From: an uncultured Clostridia bacterium
Lineage (GTDB): Bacteria > Bacillota > Clostridia > Oscillospirales > Ruminococcaceae
Assembly: GCA_947625915.1 (NCBI GenBank)
Contig: CANQPX010000003.1
Coordinates: 38,089 to 102,088 of the forward strand
Direction of reading: 5' to 3'
DNA length: 64,000 bases
A program made the position numbers and the translations under genes. Shown here piece after piece: positions 1 to 9,565 of the stretch (positions within the stretch are counted from its first letter, which is position 1; each line of letters opens with the position of its first letter). Under the pieces are notes generated by a model. That model saw only the letters and a program-made list of their open reading frames with translations, searched no databases and was not told the origin of the DNA.

Positions 1-271
1 CGTCCCTGCAGCCGTCATAATTTTCCAGAAAAGCGATATCCTCCTCTGATATCCCCGCGGGAACAAAGTCATCGTGATAAGCGTTCCCGAATTTCACCAT
101 ATTGGCGATCCTGTTCACCAGAACGGAAGTTTTTCCGCTTCCCGCGCCTGCGAGGACGAGCAGCGGACCGTTCACCTTAAAAACGGCTTCTTTCTGTTTA
201 TTGTTCAGTTTTTCAAAATATTTTTCAAGAGCCTTTTTTTTGGCGCTGATATAAATGTTATTATCTGTCAT
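1..271 (-). CDS. UvrD/PcrA-type superfamily 1 DNA helicase, N-terminal fragment
   Basis: Only the first 90 codons lie in the window; the gene runs off the left edge. The start is the ATG read leftward from 271, preceded by a good GGGAGG site. After about 20 residues comes a Q-motif-like stretch (LNNKQKEAV) and then a Walker A loop, [14 protein letters not shown], near residues 36-49, followed by VNRIANMV. This order is typical of UvrD/PcrA/Rep helicases, which unwind DNA 3' to 5' in repair or replication restart. An extended -10 (TGGTATAAT; ATTATA on the plus strand at 309-314) lies upstream. The subfamily cannot be decided from this fragment; addition-module or RecB-like helicases share the motif. 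Confidence 0.8.
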   Translation of the reverse strand, partial: MTDNNIYISAKKKALEKYFEKLNNKQKEAVFKVNGPLLVLAGAGSGKTSVLVNRIANMVKFGNAYHDDFVPAGISEEDIAFLENYDGCRD

Positions 272-495
272 AAAGACCTCCCGGATCGTTATTTTATCAA
301 ACAAAACAATTATACCATATTTTTGCGGTCATTAAAAGCAGGATTTTTATTTTTTACATTTTTATAATATTTCGGAACTGAATATTGTTCGCGGAATTGT
401 CAATATTATACATGAGAAAATTTTCCTTTTTATGTAATTTATATACTGCATGATATTAAATTTAAGCATAATTTGTTAAAAATATAAAAAAGTCC

Positions 496-524
496 TTTAC
501 TTAATGGAAAAAAAGGTGTATAAT
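496..524 (+). promoter_or_regulatory. Sigma-A promoter of the AI-2E family gene
   Basis: TTTACT (496-501), a 17-base spacer and a perfect TATAAT (519-524). The promoter overlaps the possible upstream ATG at 504, so that codon cannot be the start of the main transcript. This supports the downstream ATG at 558. Confidence 0.75.
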
Positions 525-557
525 ATGGTAAGTATGTTCATGAAGGGTCGTAGTGGC

Positions 558-1829
558 ATGAAAGTTGATTTCAATAAAAAATATGATACCATTGCAGTAT
601 ACTGCGTACTGACATTCGCGGTCTGCCTGCTGTTGGTCATCATATTTGTAAAATTTTCCACAGTTTCGGGCTGCATAAAAGAATTTTTCCGAGTGATCGC
701 ACCTGTGATCTGGGGCATAGTGATCGCTTACATCTGTAACCCGATAATGAAATTCATCGAAACCAAACTGAAAAAACTTATCGACAGAAAAAAACCTCAC
801 CAAAAGCTTACAAGAGGTCTCAGCGTTGCTTTGAGCATGGCTCTGCTGACGGCTGTAGTCGCCGCGCTCGTTGCCATGATAATAAACCAGATAACTTCAA
901 GCGTAGTGGAAATATTCTCAAGCATACCGGAATACCGCCGCCAGATCGAAAGCCTTATAACAAAATTCCTCGGCGATTACCCGAACGTTGTATCAGCTAT
1001 CGAGACCCAACTTGATAACATTTATCCCAAGCTGATAGATTATGCCAACAATATCATTCCCAAATTAGGAGATCTGTCATTAAAACTGAAAGACAGCGCA
1101 ATGAGCGTTATCGTAGCGATAAAGGATTTCATAATCGGCTATATCGTTGCTATATACCTGCTTTTCAGCAAGGAGACATTTGTTGCACAAGCAAGAAAAG
1201 TCACATTTGCCATCTTCCCGCGGAGAGCAAGCAAAAATATACTTCTCATCTGCTCAAAAGCAAACAAAACCCTTTCGGGATTTCTTTCGGGGAAATTGCT
1301 CGACTCATTTATAATCGGTCTTATCTGCTTTATCGTAATGACGATCATGCAAATGGATTTCGTTGCACTGATAAGCGTTATCATCGGCGTAACGAACATA
1401 ATACCGTTTTTCGGACCGTTTTTCGGAGCAGTACCGAGCGCGCTGCTGCTTTTAATGGCAGCTCCCAAACAGGTTATACCTTTTATAATTTTCGTCATCA
1501 TACTTCAGCAGTTTGACGGAAATATCCTCGGACCTAAGATAATAGGCGATTCAACGGGACTTACACCGTTCTGGGTAATGTTTGCGATATTCGTAGGCGG
1601 AGGATTGTTCGGCTTTGCGGGAATGTTGTTGGGAGTACCGGTATTTGCGGTAATATATGCATTGTTCAGTGAATTCATAGCATATCTTCTCAAAAAGAAA
1701 AAGCTTTCCCACCGCACAAAGGATTACACGGACGATATGGACGTCAGCGATCCTCCTTCAGCCGACCCGCCTAAGCAGCAGACGGAAAAAGAAGTCAGCC
1801 AAGACGCGGGAACGGCGGGGCAAACTTAA
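558..1829 (+). CDS. AI-2E family (PF01594, YdbI/PerM-like) transporter
   Basis: A polytopic membrane protein of 423 residues in the AI-2E exporter/UPF0118 family. It has two N-terminal helices, a long amphipathic segment (about residues 95-185), then a block of five or more helices with the family's characteristic stretch GVTNIIPFFGPFFGAVPSA and the later GPKIIGDSTGLTPFWV. The family exports small molecules or ions (AI-2 in TqsA, Na+/H+ in others); the substrate here is unknown. The last 45 or so residues form a charged Pro/Asp/Glu tail, probably cytoplasmic. Start chosen at 558 (MKVDFNKKYDT) because AAGGGT lies just upstream and a promoter overlaps the earlier ATG. A terminator hairpin and a structured repeat follow the stop. 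Confidence 0.85.
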   Translation: MKVDFNKKYDTIAVYCVLTFAVCLLLVIIFVKFSTVSGCIKEFFRVIAPVIWGIVIAYICNPIMKFIETKLKKLIDRKKPHQKLTRGLSVALSMALLTAVVAALVAMIINQITSSVVEIFSSIPEYRRQIESLITKFLGDYPNVVSAIETQLDNIYPKLIDYANNIIPKLGDLSLKLKDSAMSVIVAIKDFIIGYIVAIYLLFSKETFVAQARKVTFAIFPRRASKNILLICSKANKTLSGFLSGKLLDSFIIGLICFIVMTIMQMDFVALISVIIGVTNIIPFFGPFFGAVPSALLLLMAAPKQVIPFIIFVIILQQFDGNILGPKIIGDSTGLTPFWVMFAIFVGGGLFGFAGMLLGVPVFAVIYALFSEFIAYLLKKKKLSHRTKDYTDDMDVSDPPSADPPKQQTEKEVSQDAGTAGQT

Positions 1830-1840
1830 TAACGCAGGAA

Positions 1841-2238
1841 GAGACAGGCGAAAGCCTGTCTCCTCAGTTTGTCGATAAAGCATAATAATAGTTCATTGTC
1901 AAACAACGGATAATTTTTTAGAAAAACAAACTGCTCTATATTGCCAAACAGCTCACCGGGCTGTTTGGCAAGGCTTATATGGTATTAATCGTTAGTGCCA
2001 AGGGGAACGCTCTCTCTTGCAGAGCGTTCCCCTCTTGCCGCTTGCAGCGGCAATTCACCCCTTTGCAGAGGCGCCTTCGTAAGGGGAATTTCGCCATCTG
2101 CGGATGGCGACCAAAGGCTCTGCCTTTGGAAACCGCCAGCGCGGCTGCGCTGGACCAGCTTTTCAATTTTGCGCTGCGCGCAAAATTGTTAAAAACTTTT
2201 TTGACAAACTTAAAGGAGACAAGCTTTCGCCTGTCTCC
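1841..2238. repeat. Structured 3'-end repeat, copy A (full length)
   Basis: It fills the gap between two convergent genes. It opens with hairpin GAGACAGGC-GAAA-GCCTGTCTC (1841-1862), directly followed by the end motif CAGTTTGTCGATAAAG (1865-1880). A chain of hairpins follows: around 1941-1972 (TTGCCAAACAGC arm), 2001-2033 (GGGGAACGCTCT arm), 2035-2053, 2092-2109, 2111-2129, 2136-2153 (CCAGCGC-GGCT-GCGCTGG) and 2164-2188 (CAATTTTGCGC arm). At the far end, GACAAACTT is an imperfect inverted copy of the end motif. Beyond it is a second hairpin, 2215-2238, nearly the reverse complement of the first, then a T-run. Related copies lie at 11673, 15766 and 63893. There is no coding capacity and no transposase. 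Confidence 0.85.
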
Positions 2239-2249
2239 TTTTTCACTTT

Positions 2250-3443
2250 TTATAAGCCTAACAAACTTTTTATCTCCGCTGTAAGTTTTTCAGCCGCTTT
2301 GTCATGTGTCGTTATGGATGGGTGCCAGTCGGCGGAATATCCGTCCGCAGGATCCTGAACATCAAACTTCATGGTCGAAATATTCTTATCCCCTGTCTCT
2401 GCCGAATAATCGTCAACAGCTTTCTGAACGCTCGGGAAAAGTCTGTCGCCCATTACTCCGAGCGTGCAAAGTATTTTCGCGTCGGGATTTTTTTCGCGTA
2501 TAGTTTTCAGGAACTCCGTATATGCTGCGGAATATTCAGCCTGCTTATCCGCGTCGTTCTGTGTGTAGCTGTCATCATTGGTTCCGAGATTAACAACTAT
2601 AAGATCGGGCTGACGTTTTGAAAAATCCCATTCAAGATCGGACGGCTTGAAGTTTCCGTTTGCAGACCATGTATATCCGAGTTTGGTGTAATACTGAGGT
2701 ACAGTCTGTGCGGAAATCTTTTTATCGCCCGTTGTATATCCCGAAATAATGCCGTAACCGCTGAATGATACCATGCTGTAATCTGCTCCGAGGTTCTGAG
2801 CGGTCTTATAGGCATATGCTTTTGTAACGTCCTCGGTCTTTGTGGAAAAATGACTGTCTTTGTTCGGGTCGTCTGCACCGTAGCCGCAGGTTATCGAGTC
2901 GCCGATAAATTCTATGAGAACATCTTTATCCGCTGTAGGGCTTATTTCCGTTCCGGTAACGGCAATCTCTTTTATGGAAAACGTTGACATCGGCGATTCG
3001 GAAAGCTTTACTATTGAAACGGTAACATCTTCAGGCTGATCGCTTGAAAAAACATCATATGTTTTCTGGTAATCGTCTATCATATCATCTATCTTCCGCT
3101 CGCCGTTGACATAGATGCCGATACGCGTCTGATTATCGGCTTGCGCCGCGCCGCCGAGAGCCGTTGAGTCTCCGGAAACGGTGACGGAACATTTTGTGCC
3201 GGTAAATGAAAATTCCGCGCCTGTGCCGGAAAGAGCGCAATAAAGTTTATCATCGCTGAAATATGTACGCCCGATGGCTTTGACGTTATCGTAATTGGCT
3301 TTGTAAACAGTTTCGGTGTTCATATCGTGAGTTACCTCCGTTGTATTTTCTGATGAAGTGCTGTCTGCGTTCCCGCAGCCCGTCAGAACGGCGGCAGTAA
3401 GCGCCGCTGCGCCGATAAATGAAAATATCCTTGAAAATTTCAT
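2250..3443 (-). CDS. Lipoprotein SGNH esterase, CE2-type acetyl(xylan) esterase
   Basis: A 397-residue exported lipoprotein. The signal peptide ends in lipobox LTGC at about residue 23, followed by a Ser/Thr-rich linker. An N-terminal jelly-roll domain (about 55-165) precedes an SGNH hydrolase domain. Visible catalytic blocks are GDSITCGYG (nucleophile Ser about 183), NLGTND (Asn about 289) and ADWHPS (Asp/His about 372/374). This two-domain order matches carbohydrate esterase family 2, which removes acetyl groups from xylan or other plant glycans at the cell surface. The start at 3443 is chosen for the AAGGAGG site seven bases upstream and because it places the signal peptide at the N-terminus. 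The stop is followed after about 12 bases by the outer hairpin of repeat copy A, which probably serves as its terminator. Confidence 0.85.
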   Translation of the reverse strand: MKFSRIFSFIGAAALTAAVLTGCGNADSTSSENTTEVTHDMNTETVYKANYDNVKAIGRTYFSDDKLYCALSGTGAEFSFTGTKCSVTVSGDSTALGGAAQADNQTRIGIYVNGERKIDDMIDDYQKTYDVFSSDQPEDVTVSIVKLSESPMSTFSIKEIAVTGTEISPTADKDVLIEFIGDSITCGYGADDPNKDSHFSTKTEDVTKAYAYKTAQNLGADYSMVSFSGYGIISGYTTGDKKISAQTVPQYYTKLGYTWSANGNFKPSDLEWDFSKRQPDLIVVNLGTNDDSYTQNDADKQAEYSAAYTEFLKTIREKNPDAKILCTLGVMGDRLFPSVQKAVDDYSAETGDKNISTMKFDVQDPADGYSADWHPSITTHDKAAEKLTAEIKSLLGL

Positions 3444-3609
3444 AATATTCCTCCTTGTTACATTTACAATTCTACCACATTTTTTCCCGAAAATCAATAG
3501 CAAACAAAATTATTTTCAGCATTTCTTTGCATAAAATTACGGGCAGCGGTATATATCCTTTTTGTCTGTGCATAATAGCTTTAAAAACAGCCGAAAGGAA
3601 TGGTAATTT

Positions 3610-4869
3610 ATGTTTGCAGCAAAAGCGGTAATTGAACGCGTTATCGGTCGTGAGATACTTGATTCGAGAGGAGCGCCGACTGTTGAAGCGGAAGTATGGC
3701 TCTCGGACGGAACGGTAGGCAAAGGCGCCGCGCCGAGCGGTGCGAGCACAGGCATATTTGAAGCGTTGGAACTGAGAGACGGAGACGAAAAGCGTTACGG
3801 CGGGAAAGGCGTTCTTAAAGCAGTATCGAATATCAACAGTACGCTTAATATGTCTCTCAAAGGAATGGATCCTTCCGACACGATGCGCGTTGACAGTACT
3901 ATAATAAATGCGGACGGAACGGAAAACAAATCAAAACTCGGCGCAAATGCAATGCTTGCCGTATCTCTTGCGGCGGCAAGAGCGGCAGCATACCATTATC
4001 ACATTCCGCTTTACAGATTTATCGGAGGAATAAACGGCACAAAGCTCCCGATCCCGATGATGAACATTCTTAACGGCGGGGCTCATGCGGCAAATAATCT
4101 TGATGTTCAGGAATTTATGATAATCCCCTGCGGTGCGGAAAATTTCCGCGAAGGACTGAGACAATGCTCGGAAGTATATCACAGCCTTGCAAAACTCCTT
4201 AGATCAAAAGGTCTCGGAACGGGAGTCGGCGACGAGGGAGGATTTGCGCCCGATCTCAGCGGAGAGACCGAAGCGGTGGAACTTATCCTTGAAGCGGTGG
4301 AACGCGCAGGCTACAAAGCAGGAAAGGATTTCTCCATCGCTCTTGACGCTGCCGCAAGCGAATGGAAAACAGGCGACGCGGGACAATATCTTTACCCAAA
4401 AAAGAAACTCCATCGAAGCACGGAAGAACTTATCGAAGAGTGGAAAAGCATTTGCGGAAAATATCCTATCTCCTCTATAGAAGATCCCCTTGACGAAGAG
4501 GACTGGGAAGGCTGGAAACTTATGACTGAACAGCTCGGCGGAAAGATCGGACTTGTGGGAGACGATCTTTTCGTCACAGACCCCAAAAGGCTCAAAAAAG
4601 GCATTGAGAATCACTGTGCAAATTCCATACTGATAAAACTAAACCAGATCGGAACGCTTTCCGAAACTCTTTCGGCAATACGACTTGCAAAAGAAAACGG
4701 TTACGGCACCATCATTTCCCACCGAAGCGGAGAAACGGAAGATCCTTTCATTGCCGATCTTGCCGTTGCGGTGAACGCAGGACGGATAAAGACAGGCGCT
4801 CCCTGCCGAAGCGAACGCACCGCCAAATATAACAGACTTATCCGCATCGAAGAACAGATATACGGCTAA
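3610..4869 (+). CDS. eno: Enolase (phosphopyruvate hydratase)
   Basis: Converts 2-phosphoglycerate to phosphoenolpyruvate in cytoplasmic glycolysis. The 419 residues show the N-terminal signature [17 protein letters not shown], the catalytic segment [10 protein letters not shown], Mg2+ ligands in [24 protein letters not shown] and VGDDLFVT, and the C-terminal signature [13 protein letters not shown] followed by SHRSGETED. It is slightly shorter than typical bacterial enolases (about 430) but complete. GAAAGGAA lies upstream of the ATG. It stands alone here, not beside gapA/pgk/tpi/gpm, and ends in a strong terminator. Confidence 0.97.
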   Translation: MFAAKAVIERVIGREILDSRGAPTVEAEVWLSDGTVGKGAAPSGASTGIFEALELRDGDEKRYGGKGVLKAVSNINSTLNMSLKGMDPSDTMRVDSTIINADGTENKSKLGANAMLAVSLAAARAAAYHYHIPLYRFIGGINGTKLPIPMMNILNGGAHAANNLDVQEFMIIPCGAENFREGLRQCSEVYHSLAKLLRSKGLGTGVGDEGGFAPDLSGETEAVELILEAVERAGYKAGKDFSIALDAAASEWKTGDAGQYLYPKKKLHRSTEELIEEWKSICGKYPISSIEDPLDEEDWEGWKLMTEQLGGKIGLVGDDLFVTDPKRLKKGIENHCANSILIKLNQIGTLSETLSAIRLAKENGYGTIISHRSGETEDPFIADLAVAVNAGRIKTGAPCRSERTAKYNRLIRIEEQIYG

Positions 4870-4877
4870 GACCGCCC

Positions 4878-4918
4878 AACGCATATCTTCTCCCGTGATA
4901 TAAGAGAAGATATGCGTT
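4878..4918 (+). terminator. Rho-independent-type hairpin after eno
   Basis: Arms AACGCATATCTTCTC (4878-4892) and its complement (4904-4918) give a 15-bp perfect stem with an 11-base loop; only a short mixed A/T tail follows. Confidence 0.7.
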
Positions 4919-4963
4919 AAAACTATTTCATAATATATACACAAATTGCCTGCATAATTGTGG

Positions 4964-4969
4964 TATAAT
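4964..4969 (+). promoter_or_regulatory. Extended -10 box before the GH2 gene
   Basis: TGGTATAAT with TATAAT at 4964-4969 just ahead of the ribosome binding site GGGAGGCG (about 4977-4984). There is no clear -35. The transcript would start only about 15 bases before the GTG start codon. Confidence 0.45.
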
Positions 4970-4990
4970 CAGTACGGGAGGCGATATTTT

Positions 4991-7900
4991 GTGAATAGTA
5001 ATACGCTTATAAATGATAATTGGGAATTCCTGCTTATGCCAATAGGCTCGGAATATGAACTTGCTATGAAAAGTACGGACTGGAAAACTGTGGATATTCC
5101 CCACGACTGGCTTATCTATCAGGCGAAAGATCTGTATAAAACCTCTACCGGCTGGTACAGGCGTACCTTTGATCACCGTAAAAAGCCTTCCGTCCGCGCC
5201 GCGATACGCTTTGACGGCGTTTACATGGACAGCAGAGTATATGTTAACGGAACTCTTGCGGGCGAATGGAAATACGGTTACTCAACATTTGAATTTGATA
5301 TCACCGACCTGCTGAATGACGGGGAAAATCTAATTGCCGTACGCGTTGACCACCGAAGCCCCAATTCAAGGTGGTATTCGGGCGCAGGTATCTACCGCAA
5401 TGTTTGGTTCAAGGAATACAACGAGTGCCATATTGTCAGCGACGGGATCTACATAAGCTCGGACATTGACGGAAATGTGACCGTTTCCGCAGAAACAGAA
5501 CGCCCCGAAAATGTTCCCGTAAGCGAACTTTCCATACGAATGGCAATTAGGGACGGAGAAAAGATCCTTGCGGAAAAAACTTCCCTTTGCTGCGCTTTCG
5601 ACAAAAGCTGTATGCCCGTCGTTCGTGACGGCTGCAAATATTCCTCAAATACCAACGTTCTAAAAATAAAAGATCCCGTTTTATGGGATATCGGCGATCC
5701 GCATCTATATACGCTCATATGCGAACTTATCCGCAGCGGCGAGACAATTGAACGGCAGGAAGTCCGTTTCGGCATCAAAAAAGCGGAATTTACCTCCGAT
5801 AAGGGATTTTTCCTCAACGGCAGACACGTCAAACTCCACGGTTGCTGCGAACATCACGACCTCGGCGCACTTGGAGCGGCTGTGAACCGCCATGCCATAG
5901 AAAGAAAACTTAAAACTCTCCGCACTATCGGGATAAACGCTATCCGAACGAGCCACAATATGCCCGCTCCCGAACTTATGGAACTTGCAGATGAAATGGG
6001 TTTCCTCATTCTTTCGGAAGGCTTCGATATGTGGGAAAAGCATAAGACCGAATTCGACTACGCGGGATATTTCCCGGAATGGATAGAAAAAGACGTCGCC
6101 TCTTGGGTACGCCGTGACAGGAACCACCCTTCTCTTATAGGCTGGAGCATAGGAAATGAAATTTACGACACTCATGAAAGCGAACGCGGACAGGAAGTGA
6201 CTTCCCTGCTTATGTCGCTTGTCCGCAGACACGATCCCGGAGGAAACGGGATCGTTACGATAGGTTCTAACTTCATGCAGTGGGAAAACGCTCAAAAATG
6301 CGCCGACATTCTCAAAGTAGCGGGCTACAACTATGCCGAGCGGCTTTATGAGGAGCATCATGCTGCTCACCCCGACTGGATGATATACGGTTCTGAAACG
6401 GCGTCCACGATCCAAAGCCGCGGCATATATCATTTTCCGCTGTCGCAAACGGTCCTTGCGGACGATGATGAACAGTGTTCTTCTCTTGGTAACTGCGCAA
6501 CGGGCTGGGGCGCAAAAAACACCAAAGCCTGCATTATCCCCGACCGCGATGCGGAATTCTGCGCGGGACAGTTTATATGGACGGGCTTCGACTACATCGG
6601 CGAACCTACTCCCTATTCCACAAAAAACAGCTATTTCGGACAGTTCGACACGGCAGGTTTCCCCAAAGACAGCGCGTTCATCTACCGCGCCGAGTGGACA
6701 AGTTACAAAGCTTCGCCTTTTGTGCATATTTTCCCATACTGGGACTTTATCGAAGGTCAGGATATTGACGTTCGAGTAACTTCCAACGCGCCGAAAGTTG
6801 AACTCTTCTTCAACGGCGAAAAAATTGCCGAAAAGGACATAGACCACCTCCACGGCAAGGAACTTACTCTTGATACTGTTATAAAATATCAAAAAGGCGA
6901 ACTTCTTGCAATTGCCTATGATGAAAACGGAATGGAGATCGCCCGCGATATCCAAAGATCTTTCGGCGATACTGCGGAACTGCGGCTGATCCCCGATAAG
7001 ACTGAACTTTCCGCAGACGGCACAGACCTTATCTTTATGGAAATTTCAGCATACGATAAGGACGGCAATTTCACCGCAAACGCCAACGACCGCGTTTTTG
7101 TGGAAGTTACGGGCGCGGGAAGGCTTATCGGACTGGACAACGGCGATTCCACCGACTATGAAGAATATAAAGGCGTTTCACGCCGTCTGTTCTCGGGAAA
7201 ACTCCTTGCGATAATTGCCGCAAAGACCGAAGCGGGCGAAATAAATGTAAAAGTTTCCTCTCCTGCGGGCTTGGAAAATTCCGTTAAACTGAAAGCAGTT
7301 CCCGCAGAGGTGCCGCAGGGAATTTCCGCAGTCATGGAAAATTCTCACACCGAGGCAGACTGTCCTAATGAAAAGAATGATATCCCTATCCGTAAGATAG
7401 AATTTACAGGCGAAAGCAGGACTTTTACTCCGGAAATGCGGGAAATAACTTTCAAAACGAAAATTTACCCCGAAAACGCATCCTATAAAAAAGACGTGGA
7501 ATATCGGGTAACTACCGTTCTGGGGATAAACTCCAACCTTGCGGAGATAGTTTCTCATGACGAAAATTCCGTAACGGTAAAATGCAAAGGCGACGGAGAA
7601 TTTTATCTGCGAGCCCTTTGCAAGAACGGAACGGACAAGTATCATATCCTTACGCCGATGTTATTGAAAGGCGAAGGACTTGGTGCAGCGTCCTTCGATC
7701 CGTACGGATTTGTTATAGGCGGACTTTTCACCGTTCAAAGCGGCAATGCGGGCAACGGCATAGAGCGGGGCGCGGCTTTCGCTTGGGAAAACAGCTGGTT
7801 CGGCTTTGAAAATGTTGACTTCGGCAGCTTGGGAAGCGACACGGTGACCGTTCCCATTTATGCCAACTGCACAACGCCCGTGCAGATACGTTTCTATGAC

Positions 7901-8440
7901 GGGATACCAAATGACGGCGGAGAACTTATAGGAGAGTTCACTTACCACGAGCCGCCCGAATGGCTCACCTACAAGCCGAACACATTCAAACTAAACAAAG
8001 TGCTGAAAGGCGTTCATACTTTTGTTATGGAGTCGTCGGACGGTTTCCATGTAAAAGGTTTCAGCTTTGAAAAGCCCGAAAAGGAATTTGCCGAGATACG
8101 GGCAGTTGACAGCGACCGCATTTACGGCGACAAATTCACCGTTGAGAGCGATGCGGTAACGGGTATCGGAAACAACGTGCTTTTAGAGTTCGGCGAGTTT
8201 GATTTTACCGAAAAAGCACCTTCAAAGATCATTATTACAGGACGTTCGGAACTTGAGCTCAACAGCATACATATCATTTTTGACGGTGAAAGTGAAAAAC
8301 GTGTGCTTGCGGAATTTGCGGGAGCGGATAATTACACGCCCAGAGAGTTCCCCATAAGCGGCATTTCGGGGAAATGCAAGGTTTCTTTCGCATTCCTGCC
8401 GGGAAGTAATTTTGATCTTGAAAGTTTCAGATTTGAATAA
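4991..8440 (+). CDS. Glycoside hydrolase family 2 beta-galactosidase-type enzyme with C-terminal carbohydrate-binding-like domains
   Basis: A large GH2 enzyme (1149 residues) without a signal peptide, so probably cytoplasmic. Order: N-terminal sugar-binding jelly roll (about 1-165, ending near YSGAGIYRNV), Ig-like domain (170-270), TIM barrel (275-580), DUF4982-type and Ig-like domains (about 590-770), then some 370 extra residues with two beta-rich CBM-like modules. The acid/base Glu is in GWSIGNEI (Glu 390) and the nucleophile Glu in YGSETAST (Glu 469). Start: GTG at 4991 with GGGAGGCG eight bases upstream; an earlier in-frame TTG lies before the ribosome binding site. GH2 enzymes of this build hydrolyse beta-galactosides; beta-glucuronidase or other beta-glycosidase activity cannot be excluded. 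A C39-like peptidase gene follows after about 20 bases. Confidence 0.88.
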   Translation: MNSNTLINDNWEFLLMPIGSEYELAMKSTDWKTVDIPHDWLIYQAKDLYKTSTGWYRRTFDHRKKPSVRAAIRFDGVYMDSRVYVNGTLAGEWKYGYSTFEFDITDLLNDGENLIAVRVDHRSPNSRWYSGAGIYRNVWFKEYNECHIVSDGIYISSDIDGNVTVSAETERPENVPVSELSIRMAIRDGEKILAEKTSLCCAFDKSCMPVVRDGCKYSSNTNVLKIKDPVLWDIGDPHLYTLICELIRSGETIERQEVRFGIKKAEFTSDKGFFLNGRHVKLHGCCEHHDLGALGAAVNRHAIERKLKTLRTIGINAIRTSHNMPAPELMELADEMGFLILSEGFDMWEKHKTEFDYAGYFPEWIEKDVASWVRRDRNHPSLIGWSIGNEIYDTHESERGQEVTSLLMSLVRRHDPGGNGIVTIGSNFMQWENAQKCADILKVAGYNYAERLYEEHHAAHPDWMIYGSETASTIQSRGIYHFPLSQTVLADDDEQCSSLGNCATGWGAKNTKACIIPDRDAEFCAGQFIWTGFDYIGEPTPYSTKNSYFGQFDTAGFPKDSAFIYRAEWTSYKASPFVHIFPYWDFIEGQDIDVRVTSNAPKVELFFNGEKIAEKDIDHLHGKELTLDTVIKYQKGELLAIAYDENGMEIARDIQRSFGDTAELRLIPDKTELSADGTDLIFMEISAYDKDGNFTANANDRVFVEVTGAGRLIGLDNGDSTDYEEYKGVSRRLFSGKLLAIIAAKTEAGEINVKVSSPAGLENSVKLKAVPAEVPQGISAVMENSHTEADCPNEKNDIPIRKIEFTGESRTFTPEMREITFKTKIYPENASYKKDVEYRVTTVLGINSNLAEIVSHDENSVTVKCKGDGEFYLRALCKNGTDKYHILTPMLLKGEGLGAASFDPYGFVIGGLFTVQSGNAGNGIERGAAFAWENSWFGFENVDFGSLGSDTVTVPIYANCTTPVQIRFYDGIPNDGGELIGEFTYHEPPEWLTYKPNTFKLNKVLKGVHTFVMESSDGFHVKGFSFEKPEKEFAEIRAVDSDRIYGDKFTVESDAVTGIGNNVLLEFGEFDFTEKAPSKIIITGRSELELNSIHIIFDGESEKRVLAEFAGADNYTPREFPISGISGKCKVSFAFLPGSNFDLESFRFE

Positions 8441-8460
8441 CAAGGAGAACATTCGGACTT

Positions 8461-9516
8461 ATGAGCGAAATTAAAGTCAGAGTCATAGTTCTGATATTGT
8501 GTATTGCCGTGCTTGCGGTGGTGGCGTTCGTGCTGACGGATAACGAAAATGAAGGAACTCCCGATGTTTCCGACGCATACGCGGAAATTTCCGAAAGCGA
8601 AACGTTTTCCGCCGCTTCGGAAGAGGAAACTTCCGATACCGAGCCTTCCGGGGCCGTTACCGAAAGCGAGAACACTTCTGTTCCCGAAGAAACGGAAATT
8701 TCTTCCGAAAGCAGTGAAAGCACTTCCGCAAGCAGAACGATAATAACCAGCCGTGTGCGAAAGGAATATGACAGCAATTCGGTCTACATAGATATGGAAA
8801 ATATTCTACAATTGCCCGAACTGCCTGTGGGCTGTGAGATAACGGCACTTACGATTTTACTGCGTTACTGCGGATTTGATGCGGAAAAGACCGATCTTGC
8901 AAAAAATTATCTTCCCACGAGTTGGGGAAACGCGCGTTATGAGGACGGGAAAACTTATAAGGACAGTTTCTTCGACTATTTTATAGGCGATCCGTTCAGC
9001 AGAGGTTACGGCTGCTTTTCAAATGCCATTGAAAAAGCTGCAAATGATTACATAGCCGACCACGGCGGCGGTTTTGAGGTAAAGAACATTTCGGGTTCGC
9101 ACCCCGATGTGCTGTATGATTACCTTGCGGCGGGAACGCCCGTTCTCTGTTGGGCAACGGACGGAATGATCGAGCCTGAATATTACGAAACTTGGTATGA
9201 CAACGCTACAGGCGAACAGCTTGACTGGTACCTGAATGAACATTGTTTCGTGCTTGCGGGATTTAATATGAGCGGAGACCTTGTTACACTGAACGACCCG
9301 ATGAAAGGCATTATCGACTACAATATAAACAAGTTCGAGACACGTTACGATCAGATGCACAGACAGGCGATCGTGATACTTCCCACAGGCGGCGGGGAAA
9401 CTTCTTCGGATATAACGGAAACGGTATACACCGAAACGGAATACTCAGAAACAGAAATTTCCGAAACTTGGGAAAGCTTTACGGAGAAGGAAGAAATTCC
9501 CATAGAAAATGAATAA
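8461..9516 (+). CDS. Membrane-anchored C39-like cysteine peptidase (peptidase_C39_2)
   Basis: Residues 6-26 form one uncleaved N-terminal membrane helix. A Glu/Ser/Thr-rich extracellular linker (about 30-95) is followed by a papain-fold C39-like domain: catalytic Cys 125 in ELPVGCEITAL, His 261 in NEHCFVLAGF and an Asn/Asp at about 278-279 in LNDP. A second low-complexity Glu/Thr tail closes the protein. Such proteins sit outside the membrane and cleave unknown substrates; family members lack the bacteriocin-exporter domains. It starts 20 bases after the GH2 stop with AAGGAG upstream, so the two are probably cotranscribed. The functional link between the two is unclear. Confidence 0.8.
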   Translation: MSEIKVRVIVLILCIAVLAVVAFVLTDNENEGTPDVSDAYAEISESETFSAASEEETSDTEPSGAVTESENTSVPEETEISSESSESTSASRTIITSRVRKEYDSNSVYIDMENILQLPELPVGCEITALTILLRYCGFDAEKTDLAKNYLPTSWGNARYEDGKTYKDSFFDYFIGDPFSRGYGCFSNAIEKAANDYIADHGGGFEVKNISGSHPDVLYDYLAAGTPVLCWATDGMIEPEYYETWYDNATGEQLDWYLNEHCFVLAGFNMSGDLVTLNDPMKGIIDYNINKFETRYDQMHRQAIVILPTGGGETSSDITETVYTETEYSETEISETWESFTEKEEIPIENE

Positions 9517-9524
9517 AAAATTTT

Positions 9525-9565
9525 ATCGGGCTGCAAATTTTTGCTTTGAAAGTTTGCAGCCCGAT
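9525..9565 (+). terminator. Hairpin after the C39-like peptidase gene
   Basis: ATCGGGCTGCAAA (9525-9537) pairs with TTTGCAGCCCGAT (9553-9565), giving a perfect 13-bp stem just after the stop codon. Confidence 0.7.

Noticed and set aside
504..557. Upstream ATG for the AI-2E family gene
   Set aside because: A consensus promoter (496-524) overlaps it and no ribosome binding site precedes it.
1979..2284. Open frames within repeat copy A (and the matching ones in copies B and C)
   Set aside because: They translate hairpin DNA, shift frame between copies and have no ribosome binding site; pairing, not coding, is conserved.
5705..6955. Long open frame of 416 codons on the minus strand inside the GH2 gene
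   Set aside because: It is opposite a complete GH2 catalytic domain with both catalytic glutamates and shows no recognisable domain.
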